From positions 1-64,000 of the forward strand of contig CAVJCT010000069.1 in the NCBI GenBank assembly GCA_963648205.1: DNA of 64,000 nt, read 5' to 3'. The notes beneath the pieces are model-generated. The model ran no database searches. It was not told the origin of the DNA and saw only the letters and a program-made list of their open reading frames with translations. Position numbers and translations under genes: made by a program. Below are positions 1 through 9,501 of the stretch, piece by piece (the stretch's first letter is position 1; each line of letters opens with the position of its first letter). The stretch is from UBA1181 sp963648205 (GTDB lineage Bacteria; Bacteroidota; Bacteroidia; Bacteroidales; Paludibacteraceae).

Positions 1-104
1 CCTTTCCCTTGTTTCCTGCTGAATCAATCAAATTCCTTCAAAAATCTCTTTTTGCTGTCGGTCTCCTCGGCTTTCCGTTCGACCGCTTTCCTTTTTGAAA
101 GCGA

Positions 105-139
105 GTGCAAAGGTAGAGCGTTTTTCCTTATGAACCAAA
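105..139 (-). promoter_or_regulatory. Strong Bacteroidales promoter firing leftwards, probably for an rRNA operon
   Basis: On the minus strand a -33 element TTTG (136-139) is followed after 20 nt by a -7 element TACCTTTG (108-115), which matches the Bacteroidetes consensus TTTG-N19..21-TAnnTTTG. Transcription would start near 102 and run left off the window. The leader (1-100) has no open reading frame and contains GCTTTC/GAAAGC inverted arms right after the start. This resembles the leader of Bacteroidales 16S rRNA operons, but the rRNA itself lies outside the window, so the target is inferred. Nothing else was found in 1-237. Confidence 0.55.
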
Positions 140-237
140 TATCTTGGGGGATTTTTTTGAAGATTTTTTTAGGTTCATTATAAGTTAATGATAATCAATC
201 GTTTATTTTATTGTTTACTTTGGATTTTGGCTATTGT

Positions 238-1281
238 TCAACTAAAATCTGAGAGGGAAAGGCCGACAAACTCATTGAGTTGAGTGCGACTTTTCCGCCA
301 AGTGGGCATGTATTTCGTCATTAGAGCCTCAAAAACTTTGTTGTGAAGGCGTTCTTGTAGGTGGCACATTTCGTGGACTACCACATAGTCGATGCACTCG
401 ATGGGGACACGAGCCAAGAGAAGGTTCATCCTTATAGTGCGTGTGGTTTGGGTGCAACTCCCCCACTGCGTCTTCATCATTTGGATTGTCCAAGTGAAGT
501 CGTGCGTGTCCATGCGGAAGTCTATATTCTCTGGTAATGATAATTTCTTTATTTCAAGAGTAAGCATTTTTTGACGACTTGGGAGATTTCTCCATCCTCC
601 TTGGGCATGGCTTGCTATGCAATTGAGTATTCTGTTCGTCAATTCCAAATCTTCGCCCACATTGTCGTAGATGGCTCTTTTCCCATCAGTATCAATGCCT
701 TCTGGATAGTCTTTGCTACCGTTATTGATATCGCGAGCCATTTCGATGAGTTCGAGAAGTGCCTCTTTATAGGCTATCTTGTTCTCTTTCAACTCTTTAA
801 GAAGACGAGTGAGGCGTTCGGAGAGGCGTTCATACTCCTCTGGGTTTTGGTCGTGTTTGCGATTGATCACACGGCGCACGTTGTTGGAAATGACTTCGGC
901 ACTGTATCGCTCACCGTATTTTTCGTCGACAGCTTGGGCTTCTTCCATCAAAGCCTCGTTAGACTTTTTCGCAGAGACGACATCGATGAATGAGAGATCG
1001 TCCAACTTGCCCAGCACCTCTGTTTCTTGGGCGGTAATGTATTGGTCGAGCAGTTGTCTCATCTTGCTGTCATACTGCACAATGTCCGTATCTTCGTTGG
1101 CAGCACGGAGGATAGCAGCCATCGTCTGGTCATAGTCGATCACCATCTTATGGATTTTCTCTTCTTCCGCCTTCGTATAGCCTGCCTTTTCCATCTCGTT
1201 GGCGATTGCCAAATAGCATCGAGTCAACTTGCGACTGGCTTCGTAGAACTCATCACGAAGAGGGGCTTTACGATCTATCAC
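238..1281 (-). pseudogene. hsdR 3' remnant joined to a YgjP-like (DUF45) metallopeptidase end
   Basis: The frame opens at a GTG and reads 347 residues. Residues 1-220 match the C-terminal helical region of type I restriction HsdR subunits, with the usual run ending in YDNVGEDLEL and a GGW motif. Residues about 245-347 match only the C-terminal half of YgjP/DUF45 metallopeptidases: QWGSC, the zinc motif HEMCH, and a third histidine in HNKVF. The usual YgjP N-terminal half is missing. The same frame stays open about 60 nt upstream of the GTG, so this start is not a natural gene start. I read it as hsdR and a neighbouring ygjP fused by an in-frame deletion. A genuine HsdR-DUF45 fusion is the alternative. 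It follows the hsdR motor remnant in another frame. Confidence 0.6.
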
Positions 1282-1835
1282 TTCCTGACGTTGTTCCTCG
1301 GGTGCGGAGCGGTCGTCGAAGACAAGAAACCGATCATCATGTATTTATCGCCCATGCAGAGTTTCATCGCCTCGTGGAGAACGCCCCCTTGCGTACGGTG
1401 GCACTCATCGACAAAAACGAAGAGGTTGCCTTTCGGTTTATATTCTTTAGGAAGGTTTTTCTTTATATCATCCAAAAACTCCTCCATTTGGCGTTTGGAC
1501 GATCTTTTGCGCTTGCCATCGCCGACGGAGACTGCCTGATAGTCGCTTTTACCCCCGCCGAACTTGTGGATGAGGGTGCAGATGAGTTTATGGTTCGACT
1601 CGTTGAGGGCGTTGAGGAGCGCACGACCGCTGGTGGCACGATAGGGGCGTTCGTCGACATTGAGGAAGCCCTGTTCCATTTGGCTGTCGAGTTCGTCGCG
1701 GTCGGTGATAATCACGATGCGAGGGTCGTTTTCGACGTGAGCGAAAATCCATTTGGCGAGCCAGACCATCGTGAGACTCTTGCCGGAGCCTTGCGAGTGC
1801 CAGAATAACATATTTTCGGACAAATTTTTGTGCAA
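1278..1835 (-). pseudogene. hsdR: hsdR motor-domain remnant
   Basis: This is a fragment of the restriction/translocation subunit of a type I R-M system. It keeps helicase motif I (HSQGSGKS), the TDRDELD motif and the DECHRTQGG Walker B region. The N-terminal endonuclease domain is absent. The frame begins with a TTG inside a 133-bp repeat, exactly where the homology starts. After MMIGF the expected TGTP motif is lost and the frame runs out within about 15 residues, so a deletion with frameshift removed the second RecA domain. What remains of the C-terminus is in the next frame. The normal length is about 1000 residues, so no working HsdR can be made here. Confidence 0.85.
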
Positions 1836-1959
1836 TCTAATTTTAAAACGGCACTTTTTTGCCCTTATTTTCGCTTAATTTGCAGTTATAAGACATTGTA
1901 AATCAGTGTAATAGATAGCATTTGCAAAATAAGCAGATTTAAATCTGCTTATTTTGCAG
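1827..1959. repeat. 133-bp direct repeat, copy 1 (3' side of the DUF4143 ATPase gene)
   Basis: This stretch is identical over 133 bp to 3439-3571. Its right part (1923-1958) is a perfect 36-bp palindrome with arms TGCAAAATAAGCAGATTT. It starts at the truncated edge of the hsdR remnant and ends 16 nt from the stop codon of the ATPase gene. No transposase or integrase gene lies near. Confidence 0.95.
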
Positions 1960-1975
1960 AGCATGATTTTTGAGG

Positions 1976-3436
1976 TTATAAACCAACGCTGTCTCGGGCT
2001 TGTTTCACGGTGTTTGCACCCACTGTGTAAGCGTAGCATGAGACGGGGAGAAACTGAAGGATTCCCCAGTTGGTTTCTATTCTTCCCTGTTTGGAGATAC
2101 TCGTTACGATGGCAGAATCCATTTTGTTTTTCTCGAGGAAAGTGCGCAGAGAGTCCAATTCGTTAGGACGGTCGAAAAAGCGGTCGGTCCACTTTATCTC
2201 GACAGCCCATTCTGGTTTCTGCTTTGCCACGTTGACCCCGACGATGTCCACCTCGCCTTGCTCGCTTCGTCCTGTCCGCCAGTTAGCATAACTGATGGAG
2301 AGATTTTGGCGAGGAATCCATTGCGCAAAAACTGCCGTCTCGACCATATCGCCCATTTTCTCGTCATTGGCGTCGATAGGTTGAAACAAAGCGCAACGAA
2401 GAGAAGGGTTCGTCAGATAAATCTTGAACTGCGTCTCACGTTGATAATTGCGGGCAGTGTCGTCTGTTCTACGAATCACCTTGATGAGGAAAGCAGCCTC
2501 TAAATAGCCAATGTATTTGCGGAGCGTATCTTTCTTAACACCAGACTCTTTCGACAAACTATCATACGAAAATTGACCGCCCGAATGGTAGGCAATCATG
2601 GTGAAAAGGGAGTTGAGTTCCTGCACATCGCTGATGCCGTAGAGACTTGGCAAATCGCGCAAAAGCACCTTGTCGATGATGTCGTGACGGATGAACTGAC
2701 CAGGGTCTTCTCTCACCTTGCTCGACAGAACCACCTCGGGATAGCCACCATAGTTGATATAGTCAATGAAGAGATTGTTCAGCACCGTGAGTTTATCCGT
2801 CTCATAGACTAAAGTTTGCTTGTTGTGCCAGTCGATGTAGCCGGGGCGCATAATGTCTGAGCGACCTTTCAAATGGATATACTCGTAGAAAGTGAGTGGA
2901 GGAAGGTTGAAATCGGTGAAACGCCCAGCGCCGCTCTCGTTGCTCCGTTTTTTCAGTTCGGCAGCAGCGGAACCCGAAGCCACGAATTTCACATTGCGGT
3001 AGGTGTCGACCAACGATTTGAGGTTCACCTCCCAATCCTTCAAGTATTGAATTTCGTCGAAGAAGACGAAGAACTGATCATTGCGGATGTCGGTTTCCAG
3101 CACTTTACAGGAGAGGTTGAGCAACGTCTCGAGCAAAATTTTGTTGTAGATTGGAGTTTCTACAGATATGTAGATGATGTTTCGGGCGGGGACACCTTGC
3201 GAGATAAGGCGTTGGATGGCGTGAAACATCATGACTGTTTTGCCCACACGGCGCGGACCCATGAGGATGACGGCGCGTGAGAGGTCGGTAGCCTCAACCA
3301 GACTCATGAAGATGTCGAGATAGAGGCGAGGTGTCATTTTGGCGAAGAAGTCAGGGATATGACCTGCCTTCCACCAAGGGTTGTCTATTTGCAGACGATC
3401 CAAAATTTGTTTCTCTAACAACTCTGTGTATATCAT
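1976..3436 (-). CDS. AAA_14/DUF4143 ATPase
   Basis: A 486-residue P-loop ATPase. It shows Walker A GPRRVGKT (about 61-68), Walker B FFVFFDEIQ (about 122-130), and a sensor stretch ASGSAAAEL. The DUF4143 C-terminal region carries a PD-(D/E)XK-like signature: EVDIVGVN followed by AVEIKW. It has a winged-helix-like middle (SKESGVKKDTLRKYIGYLE). The biological role of this family is unsettled. The ATG lies 2 bp from repeat copy 2, and the stop lies 16 nt from repeat copy 1, so the gene is a self-contained cassette between hsdS and the hsdR remnant. It shares its architecture with the gene at 53053-54249. Its position suggests insertion into the hsd operon with loss of the 5' part of hsdR. Confidence 0.85.
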   Translation of the reverse strand: MIYTELLEKQILDRLQIDNPWWKAGHIPDFFAKMTPRLYLDIFMSLVEATDLSRAVILMGPRRVGKTVMMFHAIQRLISQGVPARNIIYISVETPIYNKILLETLLNLSCKVLETDIRNDQFFVFFDEIQYLKDWEVNLKSLVDTYRNVKFVASGSAAAELKKRSNESGAGRFTDFNLPPLTFYEYIHLKGRSDIMRPGYIDWHNKQTLVYETDKLTVLNNLFIDYINYGGYPEVVLSSKVREDPGQFIRHDIIDKVLLRDLPSLYGISDVQELNSLFTMIAYHSGGQFSYDSLSKESGVKKDTLRKYIGYLEAAFLIKVIRRTDDTARNYQRETQFKIYLTNPSLRCALFQPIDANDEKMGDMVETAVFAQWIPRQNLSISYANWRTGRSEQGEVDIVGVNVAKQKPEWAVEIKWTDRFFDRPNELDSLRTFLEKNKMDSAIVTSISKQGRIETNWGILQFLPVSCYAYTVGANTVKQARDSVGL

Positions 3437-3438
3437 AA

Positions 3439-3571
3439 TTTGTGCAATCTAATTTTAAAACGGCACTTTTTTGCCCTTATTTTCGCTTAATTTGCAGTTA
3501 TAAGACATTGTAAATCAGTGTAATAGATAGCATTTGCAAAATAAGCAGATTTAAATCTGCTTATTTTGCAG
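3439..3571. repeat. 133-bp direct repeat, copy 2 (5' side of the DUF4143 ATPase gene)
   Basis: Identical to 1827-1959. The 36-bp perfect palindrome is at 3535-3570. The last three codons and the stop of hsdS lie inside it, and it ends 2 bp before the ATPase start codon. The two copies are 1612 bp apart. Confidence 0.95.
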
Positions 3572-4739
3572 GACTGTCGACGAGGCGTATTTTGCCCGTC
3601 AGCAGTTGTTGCATCATTCCCTGTTTGAGTACGACGCACTTAGCCTTTTTAGCTTCGAGAGCAGTGAGTTCGTCGTCCATTGCGGTAAGGACGGAGGCGA
3701 TGGCGCGCTGCTCGGAAAGAGAAGACGGAATTACTATTTTCAATTGCATTAAAGTATGAGAATTCAATTTAGTTCTTCCACATCCGACTATGTTGGACTC
3801 AAAATCTACATTTTTGAATGCATAAGAAAGAAATTTGTTATCAGCCCTCATTTCCTTTGCTTGAAGCACATGAGCATGATTGTTTACCCAAATTTTTCCA
3901 CTTACATATCTAATTGGATAATCAACCAAACTATTAGCACCATCTTCCGCAAGTAATATGTATTCACCATTATGTGTAAAACCCTCAACATAACCTTGAA
4001 TTCCGTTTGCTCCATAGTACGGTGTGGTTCCATGTTTTCTATTCACTTCAGAAATAGGAATTCTTAAATTGTCAAGACGATCACATATTTCATCAATGCT
4101 CACACTCTTCCACTCACCCTCACACCCCTTCACTCTTCTCTTTCCCCCCAGCAGTTCCTGCATAGCGCCGGTTTTGATGGCGTTTTTTTTCTCGATTAGT
4201 TTATCGAGGGCGGAGATGAGGTTATCGATGGAAGAGAGGGCGGAGGCGATGCGGCGCTGTTCGGGGAGGGAAGAAGGAATTGCGAAAACAATAGAGCGTA
4301 CAATTCCATTATAAATTCTTGGAATTGTACCTGATTCCGTAACCCAACTCAGATTTTTGTATATGTAGAAAAGCAATTCATTGTAAACCTTCTTTTCATC
4401 GTTTTCAATCCAAACGATATTAGAATCTTGAAAATAAGAAGGTTTTCCATCAAAAACGACAGTTCTTCCTATTGTTCCAGCTGCAGATAATAGAATGTCG
4501 CCTTTCTTCGGATAATTATATTTCTCTTTATATGAAGAATATAGTTCACGAGATATATAAGTATCTGGAGTTTTTCCAAACGTTCCGATTTTAAAGAAAG
4601 GAATTTCCCCTTTTTCAGAAGTTTGGTATTTCATAACACGCTTGCACATTCGGACCTCGCCAATTTCGCCGAGCGACACCACCTTCCAGTCCGCAGGCAC
4701 GCAGCCGATTTCAGTATCAATAAAATTAGTTTCGATCAT
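3561..4739 (-). CDS. hsdS: Type I restriction-modification specificity subunit HsdS
   Basis: A 392-residue specificity subunit with the standard layout of two variable target-recognition domains (about 15-155 and 210-350), each followed by a conserved helical spacer (SLPEQRRIASALSSIDN and SLSEQRAIASVLTAMDD). It would choose the DNA site methylated by HsdM. Both halves look complete. The last codons lie inside the 133-bp repeat, so the natural C-terminus may have been replaced. HsdM is frameshifted and HsdR is gutted, so this subunit probably has no complete partner. It starts at the ATG at 4739 (MIETNFIDTEIGCVPADW), a normal HsdS N-terminus. Confidence 0.93.
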   Translation of the reverse strand: MIETNFIDTEIGCVPADWKVVSLGEIGEVRMCKRVMKYQTSEKGEIPFFKIGTFGKTPDTYISRELYSSYKEKYNYPKKGDILLSAAGTIGRTVVFDGKPSYFQDSNIVWIENDEKKVYNELLFYIYKNLSWVTESGTIPRIYNGIVRSIVFAIPSSLPEQRRIASALSSIDNLISALDKLIEKKNAIKTGAMQELLGGKRRVKGCEGEWKSVSIDEICDRLDNLRIPISEVNRKHGTTPYYGANGIQGYVEGFTHNGEYILLAEDGANSLVDYPIRYVSGKIWVNNHAHVLQAKEMRADNKFLSYAFKNVDFESNIVGCGRTKLNSHTLMQLKIVIPSSLSEQRAIASVLTAMDDELTALEAKKAKCVVLKQGMMQQLLTGKIRLVDSPAK

Positions 4740-4926
4740 AGGGGGATAAAAATATTAAAAGAATTGTGAGCGATGAAAAAGGAGTTTCATTGGTCAGCGG
4801 AGTACAAAGATAGGGATAAAAGAGGATTTAATTGTGCAACGCAGCGTTGCACAAATGGGAATAAATATACAGTTTTGCAGAATTTCCATTGATACACAGA
4901 CAGTTGCAACGGATTTACACTGACAT

Positions 4927-5184
4927 TTACACTGACATAGGGCCATTAGGATGTTTAATGACGAGCCAATGACCAGATTGTCGCTACCCTCGCATTTGAT
5001 GTAGTCGGAGGCCTTCAACGATGAGAATTCACGACGAAGGGGGGCAATCGAGAGTTTTGAGGCAGGCTTTCTGAGGGGCCTCGCAGATTTTACCAATACC
5101 ACGACCCCACGTTTCGATGAAGCTTGGATACACATCGTGCCACGCCTCTTTACACTCTATATTTTGACTTTCATCGATAAGCAT
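4927..5184 (-). pseudogene. Remnant of a second AlbA_2/ATP-binding gene
   Basis: The first 17 codons (MLIDESQNIECKEAWHD) and about 50 nt around them are almost identical to the start of the intact gene at 5655-7022. The frame then jumps straight to the gene's late motif (FIETWGRGIGKICE against FVESWGRGFRKISE). Further on, in another frame, a typical C-terminal end is seen (SGHWLVIK). Over 80% of the gene has been deleted. The intergenic stretch 4740-5654 holds this remnant and the hairpin array; nothing else was recognised there. Confidence 0.75.
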
Positions 5185-5230
5185 AAGACAAAGATAAAGA
5201 TAAAAGAGGAAAATCGGAGGAAACACTGAG

Positions 5231-5643
5231 AAGTCTCCGACATTTATTCTGGCACAAAATGTCGGAGACTTTTCATTACTTTTTAAACATTGAAAGACAA
5301 ATAACTGAGGAATAAATGTCATATATCAAGTTTAAGAAAATTCATTTTAAAAAGTCTCCGACATTTTTTCAACAGACAATGTCGGAGACTTTTTAGCCGT
5401 TTTTCTCTTAGATATTTAAAGATAAATATTTGACAATCAAACTATTATAAATCTCTTCAACAGCGAAATTTGGAGGAAAAGTCTCCGACATCTATTCCGA
5501 CACAAAATGTCGGAGACTTTTTACTACTTTTTTTATATTAGAAGACAAATAAATAATAAACAAATATCATATATCAAATAAACAAAAATCAACTATCATA
5601 AGTCTCCGACATTTATTCCGACACAACAATGTCGGATACTTTT
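5231..5643. repeat. Array of four hairpin repeats (arms AGTCTCCGACATT)
   Basis: Four inverted repeats lie at 5231-5273, 5350-5394, 5477-5523 and 5600-5643, with starts 119-128 bp apart. Each has 13-nt arms AGTCTCCGACATT / AATGTCGGAGACT around a 12-15 nt loop. The fourth has one arm mismatch (GGATACT). On the plus strand each hairpin is followed by four or more T, giving a terminator-like shape. The spacers are AT-rich and some resemble each other (GACAAATAA, ATCATATATCAA). The array begins 12 nt past the stop of the AlbA-type gene and ends near the remnant of its second copy. Confidence 0.9.
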
Positions 5644-5654
5644 GAATTGAGAAT

Positions 5655-7022
5655 CTACCATTCGTAACCATCAAGCACAACCCAAATACCAACATTATCC
5701 TTACCTTCACGCCTTATAATGCCCGCCCTCTGTAAGGCAGACATGTCGCGTTCCACAGTTCGCCGAGTTACCATTAAAGTTTCAGCCATAATTTTCCCTG
5801 TAACATACGGATTAGACTGGATAGCGGTGAGAATAAACCGCTGACGATCTGTCAACTTTATCTCAGCAGAGCTTTTCTCATCTTCTCTTCGTTCATCGAT
5901 AACATCTTCCACTGTTCTCCGTTGAACGACTGCCATCACGCCACCGCCATTTTCCTCTATCGTTGGGAATGGCAATTTCGCCTTTTCAAACTCCTCAGAA
6001 ATTTTTCTGAAACCTCTACCCCATGACTCTACAAAACCAGCTTTGTAGAACACGTTGGCGATATTATGATTACGGGGATAAGACGAATGTTTCTTCAAAA
6101 GATCGGCAGTGGTCAGTTCCTTGGGCAAAAGACCGTAATTCCACAGTTCAACGCTATGATCATACACACGCATCTGGATAGCAGGGCCAGTATAGTCTTT
6201 ATGCGAAATGGCGTTGTATATCAACTCACGCAGAGCCTTTTCTGGCACTTCCAATCGCTCAATACGTTGCAGTCCATCATATTCGATTGGAGAAAGCAGA
6301 TATTTGGTACGAAGGATTTCCACCACACGGCTCGCCATCTGAATAAGATTGCCTTCAATGACATCTTGCGCGATCAAATCACTCTCGTCAGTATGGAAAC
6401 GACCGATTTTGAATGTTGCAGCAGGGAAAAAACGGCCCACATGCTTTCCGAAAAGCAGGATGGCAGCGTTTTTCAAGTCGCCATCTTGCGTGAACAGTCC
6501 CAAGTTTCGCAATACGTCCTCCGTAGAGGCACTGATTTCGTCTTCATCCATACGACCTGCCCGAATGCTACACTGCAAGAAGTAGTCTATTGCCTTTCGG
6601 TCAATATCGTCGAGGGTTGCGCCGAACACAGGGATATCATCCCATGAATGCCCCATCTTCTTCATAATGAAGTTCTGCAAGGCGAGACCTTTCAACTCCT
6701 GCTTTGTGGAGCCACTGCGATAGTGGTACGTTCCCTTGTAGGCTATCGGCATATTGCTGGGCGATACGACAATCTCGATATACTGTTTGCCGTCGGCTTT
6801 CAGCAGGTTCACATCCTCAACAACGCCGAGGTAGTTGACAATCTTGTTGGGAATGTCCTCCATCAGACGTTTGGCATCCTCCACACCGATAATCTCCTTC
6901 TTGTCGTTCACTCCGAGGTAGATACGACCACCCTGAGCGTTGGCAAAACCGCATATCCACTTGAGATATTCGTCGTGCCACGTCTCTTTATACTCTATAT
7001 TTTGACTTTCATCGATAAGCAT
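5655..7022 (-). CDS. Schlafen AlbA_2 / ATP-binding transcriptional-regulator-like protein
   Basis: A 455-residue protein. An N-terminal Schlafen/AlbA_2 domain (about 1-120; GFANAQGGRIYLGVND) is followed by an HATPase_c_4-type region (about 270-375; ALRELIYNAISHKDY, ESWGRGFRKI). A DeoR/HTH_11-like winged helix ends it (about 390-450; LTDRQRFILTAIQ, TRRTVERDMSALQRAG). Members often sit inside type I R-M loci; a regulatory or RNA-linked role has been suggested, but the function is not established. It lies between hsdM (10 nt upstream) and hsdS. The array of four hairpins follows at once, and beyond it lies the remnant of a second copy. Confidence 0.85.
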   Translation of the reverse strand: MLIDESQNIEYKETWHDEYLKWICGFANAQGGRIYLGVNDKKEIIGVEDAKRLMEDIPNKIVNYLGVVEDVNLLKADGKQYIEIVVSPSNMPIAYKGTYHYRSGSTKQELKGLALQNFIMKKMGHSWDDIPVFGATLDDIDRKAIDYFLQCSIRAGRMDEDEISASTEDVLRNLGLFTQDGDLKNAAILLFGKHVGRFFPAATFKIGRFHTDESDLIAQDVIEGNLIQMASRVVEILRTKYLLSPIEYDGLQRIERLEVPEKALRELIYNAISHKDYTGPAIQMRVYDHSVELWNYGLLPKELTTADLLKKHSSYPRNHNIANVFYKAGFVESWGRGFRKISEEFEKAKLPFPTIEENGGGVMAVVQRRTVEDVIDERREDEKSSAEIKLTDRQRFILTAIQSNPYVTGKIMAETLMVTRRTVERDMSALQRAGIIRREGKDNVGIWVVLDGYEW

Positions 7023-7031
7023 AAGACAAAA

Positions 7032-9454
7032 TTATATTTTGAACCCCATTTGCTCCAACGAAGCCATCACCTGCGATTCTAAATCATTTACTTGCGCATT
7101 GGCGTTAGCAAGGGTGAAGGCATAACGCTGAGACAAGGTGCTGACACTGTCGGTAATGCTCTGCACTACGGAGGTCATCTCGTTTTGTAGGCGTGAGGTG
7201 ATGGTCTGCATCCACTTCTGATCGACCACCAAACGCTTCACCTCCTCTTCGGTGATTTTTTGGTATTTCTCCACCACCAACTTCGTGAGGTCGGCAACGG
7301 TAGTTCTGAGGTCGCTCTTCACCTTCGTGAGACGCTCGTCCAACTTGACGCACTGCTCGAAGATTTTCTTCGTCTCCGCATCCAATTTCTTGCTCGCATC
7401 CTTTTCTGCCTCATCCGACTTCAAGACCTTCTTCACGTTGGCAATCGTTACCTTGTCGAGTTCGCTAAACTCCTCTTCATGCTCCTCTAACAATGTGGCA
7501 TAGTCTGCCTCGAGAGACTCCCGTTCAGCCGTCAACTCATTGATTTTTGATTTCTCTTTATCAAAATATTCGTCTATTACTATGTTGATGGGTAGTAAAT
7601 CGCAATCCAAATCGTTGTAATCATAATTTTCTTCACCACTCCCTTGCCCGTCATTGGGAATGAGAGTTCCACGCTCCAGCCCTTACTCGAGATAAGATAG
7701 CAGTCGTCTTGCATCGTCTCAGACCTGTAGTTCATCAGTTGGTCGTAGGCATCATAGCCATCCACCAAACAAGGAGAGGCGTTGATGGCAGAGAGCAACG
7801 GTTCGCTGATCTCGACGATGATACGCTTCGGATGCAAGCCCACGCCCTGATTTTTGAGCAGTGCGGAAGTCTCTTTCACCCAACCGTTGATAGCGTTATT
7901 GAACTCCTGATATTGTTGTTTGAAAGAAGGCTCGTTGTCGATGGCATTACGCAACTCCTCTGCCGAGGGTTTCAGTTGGTAATAGCCCGGACGAAGCATG
8001 TCGAAAAGTGCGCTTTGCAAGGTCGGACAAGCCTTCCAGATATGAGACAACTGATCGAGGTCGTGTTGTGGCACGCCCCCGTGAAGATGAGCGTCAATAT
8101 CCTGCACCACCTCATGGTCTTCCGCCTCGATATAACGAGGAAGGTTGAGGTTGAAATCGTTCTTCTCAATTTCCTCGTAGGTGACGAAATGAGAATAGTG
8201 AGCCACCTCCTTCTGTTCGTTCCACACATCGGCGATGTGCTTGATGTCTTGCTCACGCAACCGATTCTTCGGGCCGTCCTTAGCGTAGCCTTCGTTGGCG
8301 TTGATCATGAAGATACCCTTTCTGTCGGGTGCATTCTCCTTGTCGATTACGATGATACAAGCCGGAATACCCGTGCCGAAGAAGAGGTTTGAAGGCAATC
8401 CGATAATGCCTTTGATATAATGTTGATTAACAATGTACTTACGGATTTGAGCCTCCGCATTGCCACGGAACAGCACGCCGTGAGGGAGAATGCATGCACC
8501 CTTGCCTTTGTGGTTGAGCGACTTGATGATGTGCAGCAAGAAAGCATAATCGCCGCACTTCACAGGAGGGACACCGATACCAATGCCGTTGCCCCAACGT
8601 TTGTATCGATCTTCTTCGCCCGCACTTTTCAGCCAAGATTTGAGTGAGAAAGGCGGATTGGCGACCACATAGTCGAATTGCTGAAGCATCTCATTTTCAA
8701 CGTGTTTCGGATTGTTTATCGTGTCGCCCTGCTGAATATCCGCGCATTGTTCGCCGTGGATAATCATGTTCATCTGAGCCATACCCACGGTGCTGACATC
8801 GCTCTCCTGACCGTTCAGACTGACATTTTTCTTAGCCTCGGCCTTCGCACGCAACAGAAGCGAACCAGAACCGCACGTCGGGTCGTAGATGCTCACCTGC
8901 GGACGTTCATCTTTGTCGATACCCACCACCTTAGCGATCAAACGGCTCACTTCAGCCGGGGTGTAGAATTGACCTTTGCTCTTACCACTCTGCGTGGCGA
9001 AATTCTTCATCAGAAACTCGTAAGCATCACCAATCAGATCATCGTCGGCTTCGCGGTTGCTACCGAAATCAAGGCTTGAGTTTTGAAACACGCCAATCAA
9101 ACCGCTGACCGTCTCGACGAGGTCTTTGCCAGTACCCAATTTATCGGAGGCACAGAAATCTGCATTTTGGAAAACACTTTGCAGTTCGGGGTTCTCTTTA
9201 CCGAGAGCCTCTAATTTCTTGTTGATTTCCTCACCGATATTGTCTTTATGCTTCAGAGCGACGATATCGTCGAACGTACAACCCTCTGGAATTTCGATCA
9301 GTTGGTCAGGGTCAACTTTCTTCTTGTCGCTGATATATTTCAGGAAGAGGACAACGAGGACGTAGTCCTTATATTGGCTGGCGTCCATACCGCCACGAAG
9401 TTTGTTGCAGCTTTCAAAAATAGTGCTGTAAAGTTGAGATTTCTTTATTGCCAT
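7032..9454 (-). pseudogene. hsdM: Type I DNA methyltransferase HsdM, frameshifted
   Basis: This is the N6-adenine methylase subunit. The first frame (9454-7580) has the HsdM N-terminal helical domain, GQFYTP, the SAM-binding motif DPTCGSGSL and catalytic NPPF. The start is the ATG at 9454 (MAIKKSQLYSTI), because an upstream extension would run through the gapA terminator. After DDCYLISSKGW the frame drifts and ends. The family's C-terminal part, beginning DLDCDLLPINIVIDEYF and continuing as a long coiled coil, is in another frame (7610-7032). The frameshift lies at about 7610-7690. The catalytic domain is intact, but the C-terminal part that contacts HsdS is uncoupled. A sequencing error or programmed shift cannot be excluded. 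Confidence 0.8.
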
Positions 9455-9493
9455 ATTGATATCATATTTTGCAAGACAATGCTTGCCTGCTTT

Positions 9494-9501
9494 CAAATAT
9501 A
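9494..9501 (-). promoter_or_regulatory. -7 element of the hsd operon
   Basis: TATATTTG on the minus strand matches TAnnTTTG and lies 40 nt upstream of the hsdM ATG. The only TTTG upstream is 24 nt away, longer than the usual spacing. Confidence 0.45.

Noticed and set aside
1827..3571. Insertion sequence or transposon flanked by direct repeats
   Set aside because: There is no transposase, no terminal inverted repeat of the whole unit and no short target duplication; the only gene is an ATPase.
4794..5322. Small open frames between hsdS and the AlbA-type gene
   Set aside because: They cross the gutted AlbA copy and the hairpins; the parts with similarity are explained as a pseudogene.
5231..5643. 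CRISPR array
   Set aside because: The repeats are hairpins 119-128 bp apart at unequal spacing, the spacers are AT-rich and partly similar to each other, and there are no cas genes.
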